NCBI RefSeq assembly: GCF_018812025.1
Contig: NC_063061.1
Coordinates: 3,076,001 to 3,140,000 of the forward strand
From: Megalobrama amblycephala
Taxonomy: Eukaryota > Chordata > Actinopteri > Cypriniformes > Xenocyprididae
Reading direction: 5' to 3'
Length of the DNA: 64,000 nucleotides
A program made the translations under genes and the position numbers. The notes beneath the pieces are model-generated. The model had not been told where the DNA came from, made no database searches, and was given only the letters and a program-made list of their open reading frames with translations. The first letter of the stretch is position 1; the number at the start of each line of letters is the position of its first letter. This document shows, in pieces, positions 1 through 12,060 of the stretch.

Positions 1-2475
1 GTAAGAAGATTCGCATTAAACAACCCATTTCCTCGTTTCAGCATTTACATTTGACGATCGGATGTTGACCGTGTCTGTCGATAGTTTATTATCAGTGTCT
101 CACACACAGATATAAGAGTTTCTTCTGTACATAAGGGATGTGCTGGTCCAGACTGGTGCAGCCCGGTTTGACATCAGCATCATCACACTGCTGCTCAGAA
201 CAACTTCCCTCTCGATAAAATTAGATATTTTGACGATTTCAGCTAAAATACTTCGCAGCATAACTATCAGAAATGTTACATGACTCACATTGAATACATT
301 ATTGAATATTATTTTCGCATGACGCATCGTGACGTCACGTTGATAGTAGCTGGGAAGTCCGACTCTTTTCTGCGAATCGGTTCTTTTGAACAGAACTTTA
401 AAGATTCAGTGATTCTTTAAATGCCATGACGTTTTGTTGTTGTCACGCGGTGCATATTAGAAAATCTATTTTAAAACATTAAAAATTCGAGTGGAGCCAT
501 ATGTAGGCACATTTGTTATTTTATTACGTTTTTTTCCCCTTTTATTAATAAGGGTTTTTATTTGTTTGTTTTTTGTAATTTAATATGTCTGATGCAGCAT
601 GGATGTGAGTATGTCAAATATATTTCCAGTACGTTTTACATGTTTTATTTATTTAATTTTTTTCTGTTTAGCTATTCAGCAACTTTTATTCGGAGAAGAA
701 CGAATTAGTCTGCTTTGTGAACAAATCTTTCAGACCGGTTTAGTGAATCGGTTCACCAATTCATTGAAAATAAACGATTCATTTACGCAATCGCTACATG
801 ATGGATGTTTGTGCGTCGTTTCTCACTGAAACAAATAAATCAAATTATATTAGTATATCATTTAATGCTGGTGGGTATTTTTTACACTGTGTCTTGAAAC
901 ATATTCATATGCTCTCAGATAACTTTAAACAGGCCTACTGTTTCTACTTTTTGCTGATGTCATACTCGAGTCACCAGTCATCTCAAATTACTAGTTTATG
1001 CAACAACAAAAAAAACAAAACAAAAAAAAAGAATTTGTATTTCTTAAAGGTTGCTCTTTTATATCAGGACACCTAATAGAGTTAATTTAGTTTGTGGGGT
1101 TTTTTTTTTTTTTTTTCAGATTTTATTTTATTTATTTTTTTCTCGACACAAGTGAGTCAATTGTGGACATAAAATATTGAGTTTTAATATTTAATGTAGA
1201 TATAATAGCTCAGTAAAGTCTCAATTTAATTTTGTTCCTTTCGAGTAGAAACTATAGAGACAATAAAGTGATCACATTATCATTCCTATGGGCTGGCAGA
1301 GATAATAATCATAGCATATAATATTCATCCTAAAATCACAATCATACTTTACATGACTGTATTGATAATTAAATCAATCATCATAGTAATGTCTCAGATT
1401 CACACATCAACTTATCATAATTACCGATCTCTCTACTCTTTACTTGTATGAGTTAATGTCGTTAACTGCTTTTCCTTTTGCTACCAGCAAAAGAAAAGTT
1501 CAAAAGAATTATGATTTTTCATGTCCAATTTTGTTTACCAATTTTTTTTTTACAACCAAATGAGCTGATTCCAATATTAACTGCCGAATTTTTTCTTTAA
1601 GCAACAGGTAAGAAAGATTGAAAATGGTACATGAACATGAAATTAAATTACAAGATATCTAGAATGGTCTGACTTTATTGTAGCTTTGTAAAATTACATA
1701 AAACCAAAATAAAATGATCTAAAACATGTTATGAATCAAATTATGTCAATGTAATTTTAAGATAAAATAAGATTACAATCCTACACAGAATAGGCTATAT
1801 TGCCTTTTTTATGGCTTCACAGACTTTGTAATATGACATTTTGGGAAATTACTCCAATGAAGTCACAGATGGCCAGTCAACCTGTACATCTCTACCTGGG
1901 ACATTGTGTTTGAAAAGGTAAAGACATTTAGTTGTGAAAGTCTAGTGAAGTAACAAGGTTAATGATTGTTTCCTGAGATAAACCTCTTAAGTCACTGATG
2001 ATGTGACAATAGTACTCATGTGGTGAGAATAGGATTAGTGGCAGGAGGTTTGCCATATGAAGTCACATTAGTTAATCTTCTTGGTCCAATGTGTGCTCTC
2101 TAATGGTTTGAGCGAGACCCACTGAAACTACCCATGCATGATTATGGATTTTTTTCCCTCGCTCTTCAAACTGAAATTAACGTCTGAGGGTCTATGGGCG
2201 GGTCCCTCTGTTTTCATCAAAACACCAGCAGGAGGGTTACATGTCGATGATATTACGTCAGAGTTCTACTGCTTGTGTTGTTAGAGATGCTGCACAAAGG
2301 TTTCTGCATGTATATGTATTAGCTTTTTCAGATATTTTGATGCAGTGGACGAAATAAGCTCACACAACTTTCATATGCTTGCAAAATCAGACAACAGAAA
2401 AAGATGAAGGCGAGCAACCACTTTTGTTTATGCAATAAAAGCCGCAAGACATTAAAAAAGTTTAAAACCCACCTG
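1..2475. other. Non-coding region upstream of the visible mpp1 exons
   Basis: AT-rich sequence with homopolymer runs (for example poly-T near 1100-1120) and no translated stretch that resembles a known protein. The first bases are GTAAGA, which fits a 5' splice site, so this could be intron following an exon just outside the window. That is a guess from a short motif. A TGACGTCA (CRE-like) palindrome lies near 330-340. I see no gene here. Confidence 0.5.
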
Positions 2476-2698
2476 TCCAGCGTGCTTCCCAGCAACACGT
2501 CCCACAGTGATTACGCATTAGGTCAGTAGGTGGTCTTTTGCGGCTGTTCGAACGCATTCGACCACATGAGCGTTTACACTATGAAAGCAATCTGTGTTTT
2601 TGACCTCTGGAAGTAGTCGAAAGTGGACAAGCTTTACACCTGTATTTAGTGTTGTCCACTTGTGATTGGACTGACAAAAATGCATTTTAATACCAGGG
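2476..2698. repeat. Dispersed repeat, inverted relative to a copy at about 51212-51480
   Basis: This stretch shares several blocks, in reverse complement, with about 51212-51480. Shared blocks describe CGACCACATGAGC-, GTAGTCGAAA- and GTCCACTTGTGATTGGA-like strings in the same order. Both copies have lost similarity at their ends, so they are old. It is a dispersed fish repeat, probably a non-autonomous DNA element. Confidence 0.55.
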
Positions 2699-2890
2699 GA
2701 AAAAAGGCCTTTGATTCTCTTAATCGAACAATACGTAATTTTCGCCGCTAGAGGTCGCTTACCCCTTATTTACACTGCACGCATCTGGGGCGCGTTATGG
2801 CTGCGACGCGGCTACCGGAGTTGATCCGCACCTACTCTAGTCAATGCTTGTGTTTACACCAGCCGCACCGCGCCACGTTTCAGAAGCGGC

Positions 2891-2979
2891 CCAGAAGCGG
2901 CTCGCTGCGCAGCTTCGCTAAAGATAGACACCAAGTCTATTTTTGACGAATGCCGCGTCCAAGCCGCGCAGCTCAAATA
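2891..2979 (+). repeat. 89-bp direct repeat, copy 1
   Basis: This is the left copy of a pair with 3801-3889. By eye 88 of 89 positions match, the one difference being GCGCAG against GCACAG near the end. The two copies immediately flank the 821-bp element at 2980-3800. Confidence 0.85.
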
Positions 2980-3800
2980 TTCAGTCACAGGTTTATTTGT
3001 GTTCAAACAGCTGCACTGAACAGCGTCCATTAGGGCTTTTAGTCCAAAAGTGTGCATACTTGGAGAAATATATATTTACACAAGCTAGTTTAGTATTTAT
3101 TATAGACAGAATCATCATTTCTATTCATTATCCACTGATTTATGCAATCTTGTGGCCATTGGTGGCTTCCTGCGCTGTTTGTTTGTGTTTTCACTTCCCT
3201 GAGAAATGTTTCTATGCATGAAACATGGAGCTAATTAACACATGATTATGATAGTATATGATTTGTATGAGATTTTCATGAGGTTTGGGGTATTTTCATC
3301 TCACTAAAGGATGTTTACATTAGAATACGTTAGAGTTTGTTGGGAAATCATATCACACTGCTCAGACATTCCAAGATCCGATAAAAGCCGATTGAACGTG
3401 TTCATTCGTTGTAAAAACAAACTCCGACCAATGCCAACAGATGCGTCAGGGGTAACACACTGATCCGACAAACTCAGACAGACGTGTTTGTTGGCGTTTG
3501 TCTGTGCTGTGTGAGTTGACCTTAAAATATTCAAATGTAAATTCATCTGGTTATTCGGGCTAAAAAAGTATTTACACTTTATTCCTCTCAAATTGATACA
3601 CTGATCGAGCCACATTAAAAATCAAAATACAGATTACCATATGGGCAGAAAAGAGAAGATTTGGCTGATCAGCACTGGCACCATCAAGTAAGTGTTATAT
3701 TTACATATAGCATGTGAATAAAAGATTGTATTTATATGTGTTTTGCAAAGACACATTTAATTTTTTTTTAATCAGATAGCAGTTCAAGCGAACAAGATTC
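2980..3800. mobile_element. ~820-bp interspersed element, copy 1
   Basis: It is nearly identical to 6336-7157 over its whole length, with scattered substitutions and small indels. The two copies define the ends: it starts TTCAGTCACAGG and ends GAACAAGATTC. Both copies contain a 16-codon open stretch from an ATG (3641 here) ending at a GTAAGT donor-like site, and both keep a longer opposite-strand open frame. No transposase or reverse transcriptase can be recognised, so the class is unknown. Confidence 0.75.
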
Positions 3801-3889
3801 CCAGAAGCGGCTCGCTGCGCAGCTTCGCTAAAGATAGACACCAAGTCTATTTTTGACGAATGCCGCGTCCAAGCCGCACAGCTCAAATA
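3801..3889 (+). repeat. 89-bp direct repeat, copy 2
   Basis: Right-hand partner of 2891-2979; it directly follows the end of the 2980-3800 element. Confidence 0.85.
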
Positions 3890-4282
3890 CAAAATAAAGT
3901 CAAAATAATAACCCTGTGAAGACTCCTGCTCATATTTCACATCACTAGGAGGCCAGAAATTGACGACAAGAGATTCGAAAGTTGAAAAACTTGAAAATGT
4001 TTTGTCCTTGTCATCCATAACTGGACTTTTAAATGTATTAACTTCGTCTGTAGGCTACAGCAAAATAAAGTATGGCATAGCAATAAACACAATTAAACTG
4101 GACAAAATATAACCATATAGACATTAAAAACAACGTCGGACAGGCAAATCTAGTGGTCTAGAAAATCCAGCCGTTTTGCATCTGAAATGCTTCTGGTGTG
4201 AGTTGACACCGCGTAGAAGACGGAACAAAACCTCGCTGGAGCCATAACGCGCCACATACACGCGCAGTGTAAACAAGGGGTT

Positions 4283-5990
4283 ATTCAAAACAAAGGCATA
4301 GCTTGATGATGCCTTGATTTTGTGGAATCATGAGAGGTTTTGTCTTCATGCCTACAGCCGGTGGAAAAGAATCTGACGAGAAATCATGTTCATGGATGAG
4401 ATTATGTATTAAAGATTTAGTAACATTACTGTTGTATGAAGCAGCGTGTGGCTGAAAACCATTGGAGCGGATCGAGGCCGCTGGAGCGATTGCTAATGAG
4501 AGACGAGCGCGACACACATCTCGAGAGCAGCGAGCTTTTATTATGCCACGGTTGAGCGCTTCCGCTTCTTCCGGTCAAGCGTATGTGAGGTAACGCAGCG
4601 CTGCGTATCATATTTATACATGTATTTCATACATTTGTGTGTTGAAAGTTGTTATAATGCTACTCTTTGCGTTTGCTCTGCGGCTGCTATGAGACACTTA
4701 TTGCACACTGCAGTAAGCTAGGTCGATATTAGGCATGGTAAAACATGGCACTCGCGGTAAATCAAGAAAATGAGATTTAAACTTACTGTGTTGAGCTATA
4801 TAACGTGATTAGTTTTCTGTCGATGAATGAATCCAAACAGTTACTCACCTGTCTAATAAAACACATAATATATTAAAGTGTCTCTGGATTTAAACATTCT
4901 TGGAAACATTTGCGATAATCTAAGTACATAAGTCAACAAAATATATAACACTGTTCTAATGGTTTTTGGATATTTTAAAATATTACATATTGTGCATTTA
5001 AAACAAGGCATCAACAAGATGGCAAATACTTTACCTTGTTTTTTAGATATATTGGTGTAGAGATTGCCAATAAATCTTTTTATGCAATAGTCAGTGTACT
5101 AAAATCTAATGTGTACAGTAAAGCTCCACTGTGTAATTTTATGTTAAATCTTAAATTGAAATCAAAATTTATTTTACAGTACAAACTATGGAAAGCTTAA
5201 ATATACTCCGATTCTGACTGTCCTGATATTATCTGCTTACAGATAAGCTAATATCAGCGCTAATATTGGCTGATAACATTATGGCATTGTCATATATAGA
5301 TCAGAATATCACTTGTAAATGGATCTTTTGACTGGGCAAGTAAGCTACCGTAGCATAAACCACTTTAACTCTTTTTAAATGAGAGTCATGGAGACAATAA
5401 ATTAAACAGTTTGCTTCAAATCTACTTTGATTAACCAACATCTCATCAGAATACTAAACCTGTATGTTAATATGTTAATATCTCTTCTGCTCAGAGCATT
5501 ATGGGTGCTGGCTTGCTGGCAGCAGCACCCTCTTAGTCATAGACCTACAATTCTTCACCAGTCAAACTGAAGAAGCACAAGCTTTCTATAAATAGAAGCC
5601 ATAATTTTCTCTGCAGATAAAGGGGGGAAGTCTGGAGAACAGTTTGGGGCTGCTTGTGTAAATCACAGTGTCCCTGCATTGTGTTTGCTTTAGATAAAAG
5701 CACCAGACATGTAGCTTCCCTGTTCACACATGGGTGATTGTAAGTGCAGAGACTACTGGTGTACATGGAGATGGATATTCCCCGTGTAAACTTTCATTAC
5801 TGCAAACAATGGGTTCAAGTTGGTCAGGTAAATTGGCTGCACTGACCGACAGAAAAGTGACTTATTGTTTACAATAGACAATGGGCCTTTTTTTTTTTTT
5901 TTTGTGAGTACACCTTTATACTGTATAAATATAAATTAGCTGGACCATTTATTTATTTATTTATTTATTTGGTTTGTGTTAGTATAATGA
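4283..5990. other. No gene seen; contains a GC-richer patch
   Basis: About 4440-4610 is clearly richer in CpG than its surroundings and ends near a GTAACG that could act as a donor. Its translation does not match the MPP1 N-terminus or any protein I recognise. It could be a CpG-rich promoter or untranslated exon, or simply another GC-rich transposon end. The remainder is AT-rich with no coding signal. Confidence 0.35.
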
Positions 5991-6335
5991 TTTTATGTAA
6001 ACTTTATGTGTAAAGGCCAATTCACATCGCACAGACAGACGCCAACAAACACAGACAAACTTTGAATCAGAATGTCTTTACGTGCCATTTTTTGCCTGAA
6101 AAGAGGGCGTACAAAACGAAAGAGGTTGTGGAGGAAGCCGTGGTTGGAAAGATTTACGTTGAGAACTGCAGTTGATCTGGACAAACTGTTTCATTAGAAA
6201 GATTAAATACTTTAGCTTTGATATTTGTTCACTGTTTATGCTAAAATTCAGTTGCAATGACAGTAATCTCTTAATTTATGTCAGGAGTGCAAAATAATCA
6301 ATTGGTAACTTATGATATTTTTAAACGTATTCATA

Positions 6336-7157
6336 TTCAGTCACAGGTTTATTTGTGTTCACACAGCTGCACTGAACAGCGTCCATTAGGGCTTTTAGTC
6401 CAAAAGTGCGCATACTTGGAGAAATATATATTTACACAAGCTAGTTTAGTATTTATTATAGACAGAATCATCATTTCTATTCATTATCCACTGATTTATG
6501 CGATCTTATGACCATTGGTGGCTTCCTGCGCTGTTTGTTTGTGTTTTCACTTCCCTGAGAAATGTTTCTATGCATGAAACATGGAGCTAATAAACACATG
6601 ATTATGATAGTATATGATTTGTATGAGATTTTCATAAGGTTTGGGGTATTTTCATCTCACTAAAGGATGTTTACATTAGAATACGTTAGAGTTTGTTGGG
6701 AAATCATATCACACTGCTCAGACATTCCAAGATCCGATAAAAGCCGATTGAACGTGTTCATTCGTTGTAAAAACAAACTCCGACCAATGCCAACAGATGC
6801 GTCAGGGGTAACACACTGATCCGACAAACTCAGACAGACGTGTTTGTTGGCGTTTGCCTGTGCTGTGTGAGTTGACCTTCCAAAATATTCAAATGTGAAT
6901 TCATCTGGTTTTTCGGGCCACAAATGTATTTACGCTTTATTCCTCTCAAATTGATACACTGATCGAGCCACATTAAAAATCAAAATACAAATTACCATAT
7001 GGGCAGAAAAGAGAATATTTGGCTGATCAGCACTGGCACCATCAAGTAAGTGTTATATTTACATATAGCATGTGAATAAAAGATTGTATTTATATGTGTT
7101 TTGCAGAGACACATTTAATTTTTTTTAATCAGATAGCAGTTCAATCGAACAAGATTC
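6336..7157. mobile_element. ~820-bp interspersed element, copy 2
   Basis: Second copy of the element at 2980-3800, in the same orientation and 822 bp long. Its outer flanks are unrelated to the 89-bp repeat that borders copy 1, so that repeat is not part of the element. Differences include a T inserted in the TTTTTAATC run region and single-base changes, for example in the short ATG-led frame at 6999, where one Lys codon becomes Asn. Confidence 0.75.
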
Positions 7158-9025
7158 ATGAAGTAACCCTTTCAGGCAGATTGGTCTACATGGTTTGGAA
7201 GATGACACAGCTAAAACTCAGTAGTGTTGTTTTGGCTTGTGTTCGCTCAATGCAGTCTTCATAGATCAGTAGTGTGTTTTGTTCCCAAGGGGCACAAAAC
7301 TAAAGAGTCAACACACTGCAGGTATCCGCCAGAGCCATCTAGTCTTGTTTCACACTTGTTTGGGTAAAGTGCACTGCAGTGCGTATCTCCAGAACTCTTC
7401 TTTGTTTTAGATTTGTTTGCTTGCTTCGGATGGAGATTAAAAGACTGTAGAGTTTCAAAATGAAGTGATTATTTACATGATTTCAAATGTGTAGGAGTGT
7501 CTTGTTTATTGCTGATGTTCCTTTTCGTGTTCAGCACTGAAAATCAGGTGACCGATAAACGTCTCAAGCCGACACTGCCCTGAAAACAGAGGGGGGTTTT
7601 CTTTGTCTGTAGAGTCACATGACAGTCCTGACTCAGTGAAACTCTAAAGTAGGAAGTGTAGCGAGCTGAATAAGGATATTGTCGCAGACCATTATTTTGC
7701 CATTGGGAATGAGGATGTGTAAGGGCCTGCCACAGATTCTCATCGACCTCATATGCACTGGAAATGTTTGGGAGTGTTCAAATAAAGTGCCTAATTAGCA
7801 TTACAGTCAATGGTTATGGATTTGATGAGAATATGACCTCTGGCTGCTGTAAACTGTAATAGCTGTAGTTATGCCAACACTGAATTCAACTTGAAGTGTT
7901 GATTTCACAAGACCTGAGTCAACATGTTTCTTCGCATGGACACGCATTAGTAGGTTCTCTTTAGCTGACCCACGCATTGATGTTTTATCAGCCAAATCAT
8001 GGCATGCAACCTTTGCTCAGGATGTATAGCTGTTTCCTTTCAACATGTGACTTCCCTCTAATGACGACAGCTTTGTCAGCAGTGTGAAGCGAATTTACAG
8101 GAGGCTTTACTGATGATTGGTCTCCAAGCTGGTGTGGTTGATATCAACTGGCAGTGGCAGCTGGTGGGATTTAAAATAGCGGAAGCATACTAAATTATAG
8201 CGGACTGGGGATCCAGAGGATTTCCTTTTTCTTTTATTTTTTGTGAACAGTAGAGTGACAGCTATAACTGTAAATATATAAACCTGACAAAAGACTTGAA
8301 ATATCTGAACATCTGAACAGTGTCTGGAGGTGTGGTAGTATAAGCGGAATAATTGACCCCGGTCTGTTAAATTATTAGAAAATAATGCAAGGTGTAATGG
8401 CCTTGTAACGTCATAACCACCTCGGGTGTGCATTATTTTCTAATAATCCAACGGCCCGTCATTAATTATTCCTTAGTTACATTTATAGGTATCATTATAG
8501 TTATTGTCCTTTAAGCCCTATGGAATCCATTTTATTTTTTTTCCCAAATTTCCATTTTAATTTTCTGAAATAGTAGGACCCTGTGAAATGTTTTTTTTTT
8601 TTTTTTTTTCTGAAATTCTGTGTTGTTTATTTTATTTTTTTATGAATTTATGATTTAGTACAAATTTATTATCAAAAACAGTGGTAATAAAATGAAGGCA
8701 AAAAACATTACAAATTTATAATCTTTTAAAATGTAATCAAATTAAATTTAACAATTCCCTTTATTTTATTTTATTATTTATTTATTTATTTATTTTTGGC
8801 AGAGGAAGTGCTGCAGAGTTCTGTTAAAGTTAAAACATGGACAGAAATTCTGTGATGTCCTTAAAGGCACCATGAAATCAATATTGACAATTTTTATTTT
8901 AAGAGAATATTGCAGTATTTGTTAAAAATTAATTATCTGTGATTTAAAAAAAAAAAAAAAAAATTAACATGGATTCATAATCTTTAATCTAAATAACCCC
9001 TCTCTCTTGTAACAACGTCTCTTCT
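7158..9025. other. No gene seen; simple-sequence rich DNA
   Basis: No coding similarity recognised. There are poly-T runs at about 8590-8610, a TTTA-rich run at about 8765-8795 and a poly-A run at about 8947-8963. About 8340-8455 contains a short imperfect inverted repeat (ATTATTAGAAAATAATGCA against its complement). Confidence 0.5.
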
Positions 9026-9104
9026 TTAAAGGGTTAGTTCACCAAAAAATGAAAATTATGTCATTAATGACTCACCCTCATTTTTGGGTGAACTAACCTT
9101 TTAA
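9026..9104. mobile_element. 79-bp TTAA-flanked miniature element
   Basis: It begins TTAAAGGGTTAGTTCACC and ends GGGTGAACTAACCTTTTAA, that is, inverted repeats of about 17 bp bordered by TTAA. TTAA targets are typical of piggyBac-type transposition. This terminal sequence recurs in longer elements in the window (22901, 55469). It is a minimal, nearly hairpin copy with no coding capacity. Confidence 0.8.
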
Positions 9105-12060
9105 TGATGCGTTTACTGCCGTGAGGGCGTGGCAACCTGTCACTCACATGAGATTCACCAATAGCAAACCACAAGCATCCAACGATTCAATCCATTCCTG
9201 ATATTCTCGGATATACATCACAGTAGGGAAGAAAAGACTATAGCAACTTTTATTTCATGCTGACTTTAAAAAAAATAAAAAACTGATTATTAATATTATT
9301 ATTATTATTATTACTTTGAGAAGTCCATTCTAGCTACTGTACAATAGTAATATATTTCTGTCACAATGTCTTCAAAACCAAACTCAAACTAAACTTTTAT
9401 TTTGATTAAAAAAGTAGACTGTACGATTAATGCATTATATTCAAAGCCTTCAATGTCCCTTTAATCACTTTATCATGAAAGACCCTGGAAGTATCTCTGT
9501 TTGTATACTAAGTACAGTAAGAAAGCAGTGTTTTTTACCCTAAACAGGTTTGACTAGAGTCTTCACAGCAATGTGCACTGGCAATTGTATTTTTAACTGA
9601 CTCAACTTGTGTGTTTAAGGGCATTGAGACATGATATTAAAATTGCACCTCTGCCTCTGGTCTTAATGTGTCTAGGCAGATGCTATATTTATAATGAATT
9701 GAATTAAGTGTAAACGTATATGAATAAGCATGTGTTTCAGGATTATCATACAGTATGTGTGTGTAAATGGGTTTCTGCAGAGAATCCATACGATCAGGAA
9801 ACACTAGAGCACTGATTTGATTTCCTTAATGTAGTCTCCCAGATCTGGGACTTCACTTTTGTCCTGTTATCTCACTTACACTAATGGACCCAGTCATAAC
9901 CCTGTTACCTTCATTGTCACTATCCTTTAGGCTAACTTAAATGCAGAGCATCTGGCATGCTTTGATACAAATACTGGCTTACAGTACTTTTCTCATTGAG
10001 GTTTAGACAAAAGCATCTTTTGATAGTTGATTATGACCTGAATGTCATATAATGTGTCATAAATGTTAGTTTTTATTTGTATAACACTTTTCACAATACA
10101 CATTGTTTTAAAGTAGCATTACAGGAAATCATGATGTTAATATGTATAATATCTTAATATCTTCATGCATATAGTGGCATTTAGCAGATTAGAGCTGGAT
10201 GATGATGTAGTTTACAAATTGTGATGATATATCGCAGACTAATCAAATTTATTTGTTCCATTTGTTAAACATTTTGCTGCCAAAACTTGTCATGTGTCAG
10301 GGATTTCCAGTGTTTTTGCACTGCTGTTTTGCACTAAAACTTTAGGTGTGTCAAGTTAAAAGAATGAAATTACTCATGACTCATGACAAGCAAGATTTGT
10401 GTCATTCCTTGCTTTCAAAAACAACCTCTTTCAGCAGTTTCTAATAACTTAAGATCCATGGTCCACTGGAAGGGGCCAGATATAATACATGTTGATGAAT
10501 TGCCAAAGTATAAAGCCATGCCATTATTTTTTTACCAAAAAATAGCCACAAATGATTAAATGAGGAATGGTAGCTGTGGGGGTAAAGTGTGCCATTGGCT
10601 CAACTAAAATGTTTGAAAATTGTTTCACTATATTCACATTATTAAACTTTTTGCTGGCTAGTTAGATTAATTTCTGCTCATTTTCCTTCTCTAGGGCCTT
10701 ATTTCCTTGACTTTTTTGGGCATACAATGGAAGTCAATTGGCTCCAATACTGTTTGGCTACCAACATTCTTCATTTGTTGCTCTCCACAGAAAAAAAGTC
10801 ATTAAGTTTTGCCATGACATGAGAGTGAATGATATCAAGTTTTAATTTTGGGGTTAATTTTATCTCTGACTTTAAGTAAAAAGTGTCACATCTTACCCAC
10901 TGTCCCTCATGTGAGACCTCATGAAGGATTTCACAATGTGGGAAAACATTATACATCATCACAATATCTAGCTGACACCAGATTATGCTGGTTATCAAAA
11001 CCTGACATCAGCCAATCGTCAATCATCATGTCTTGAAAGCCGAGTTCCAAAGTCCTGATCATGTAATAGTAGTAATGTGGTGTAAACTTTGCCCTGATCT
11101 CGGATCATTCATGCGTTGTCATGCATTTGCTGAATATCAAGTGTACGTAAGAGCCTTTCTTAGATCACTGCTTGAAGGGTTGTAAAAGTAAGACATGGCA
11201 TTTTTATGCATGTCTTCATAGTATGATTAAAATGACTGACTGCTGCCCCCTATAGGTCCACTGCTGTGTCTGTGAAAGCAGATGATTGACAAACTGAGCA
11301 TCTCTGTGATATAATTCTGCTCAAAAATAATGCTTGAGGGCAGGTGATATACTTCTGACACGAAGAACAAAACGGTTACTTTGTCACGTCAGATCAAGCA
11401 CAAGCTTGCATTTTTTCCCCCCTAAAACAGGCTAGTTTGTTGAAAAATTGACTATTCAGCATACAGGGAAATACAGAGATGATTAGAGCCATTGTTATGT
11501 ATAAACAAAAGTAACAAAGATTTGCAACTTTATTCTTATGTGAATAAAAATGAACAAAGATGGGAGTGAAAATATGAATGAAAATAATTTTTGAAAAGTT
11601 GGTTATAGAAAAAAAACAAACTTGTGTATTGGACTACTCTATTTAACATAATAACACTGAAGCATTAAAGAAGGTACCATTATTATCTTCTGAGGAAGTT
11701 TGTTTAGTCATGCTAGTTGAAATCAAGCCCCCTCATCAGACAACGTAACCATGCCAACCAGTTCCCAGCATTGCAGGATTTAATGAAGTGTTAAGATGTG
11801 ACCGTTTAATCGTTAACCCAGGACAGATGTCCACAATGACTCCTCAATCCATATTACCACGTTATTTTATGCCTAGACAAAGTGCTGATATATATGTTTG
11901 GATACACTTTATTTTAAAGTGTTCTTGTTACAGTGTAATTATACATTTAAGTACTGGGTAATGTTAATTAAAATTTGTATGTACAAAGCTAATTATTAGG
12001 ATCTCAAAGGTATGTTTCCTGTAATACAGAGCTTAATGTGATCCGTGTTTGCATTCCCAG
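9105..12060. other. Non-coding, presumed mpp1 intron or upstream DNA
   Basis: An ATT repeat lies at about 9293-9314. Otherwise the sequence is AT-rich and unremarkable, with no exon-like translation. About 11905-11990 resembles the TAACACTTTA-type dispersed family seen at 35728 and 58409. The missing N-terminal mpp1 exon was looked for here and not found. Confidence 0.45.

Larger units (their letters stand above)
2710..4282. mobile_element. Composite non-autonomous element with degenerate inverted ends
   Basis: The left part (about 2740-2830) and the right part (about 4225-4285, reversed) share blocks around ACCCCTT.TTTACACTGC.CG and GGCGCGTTATGGCT, as expected for degenerate terminal inverted repeats. 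A second element (2980-3800) lies inside and is flanked by an 89-bp direct repeat. No transposase is visible. The boundaries are approximate. Confidence 0.5.

Noticed and set aside
4555..4605. Candidate first exon (ATG at about 4542 to a GTAACG donor)
   Set aside because: The peptide does not resemble the MPP1 N-terminus and the downstream phase cannot be confirmed.
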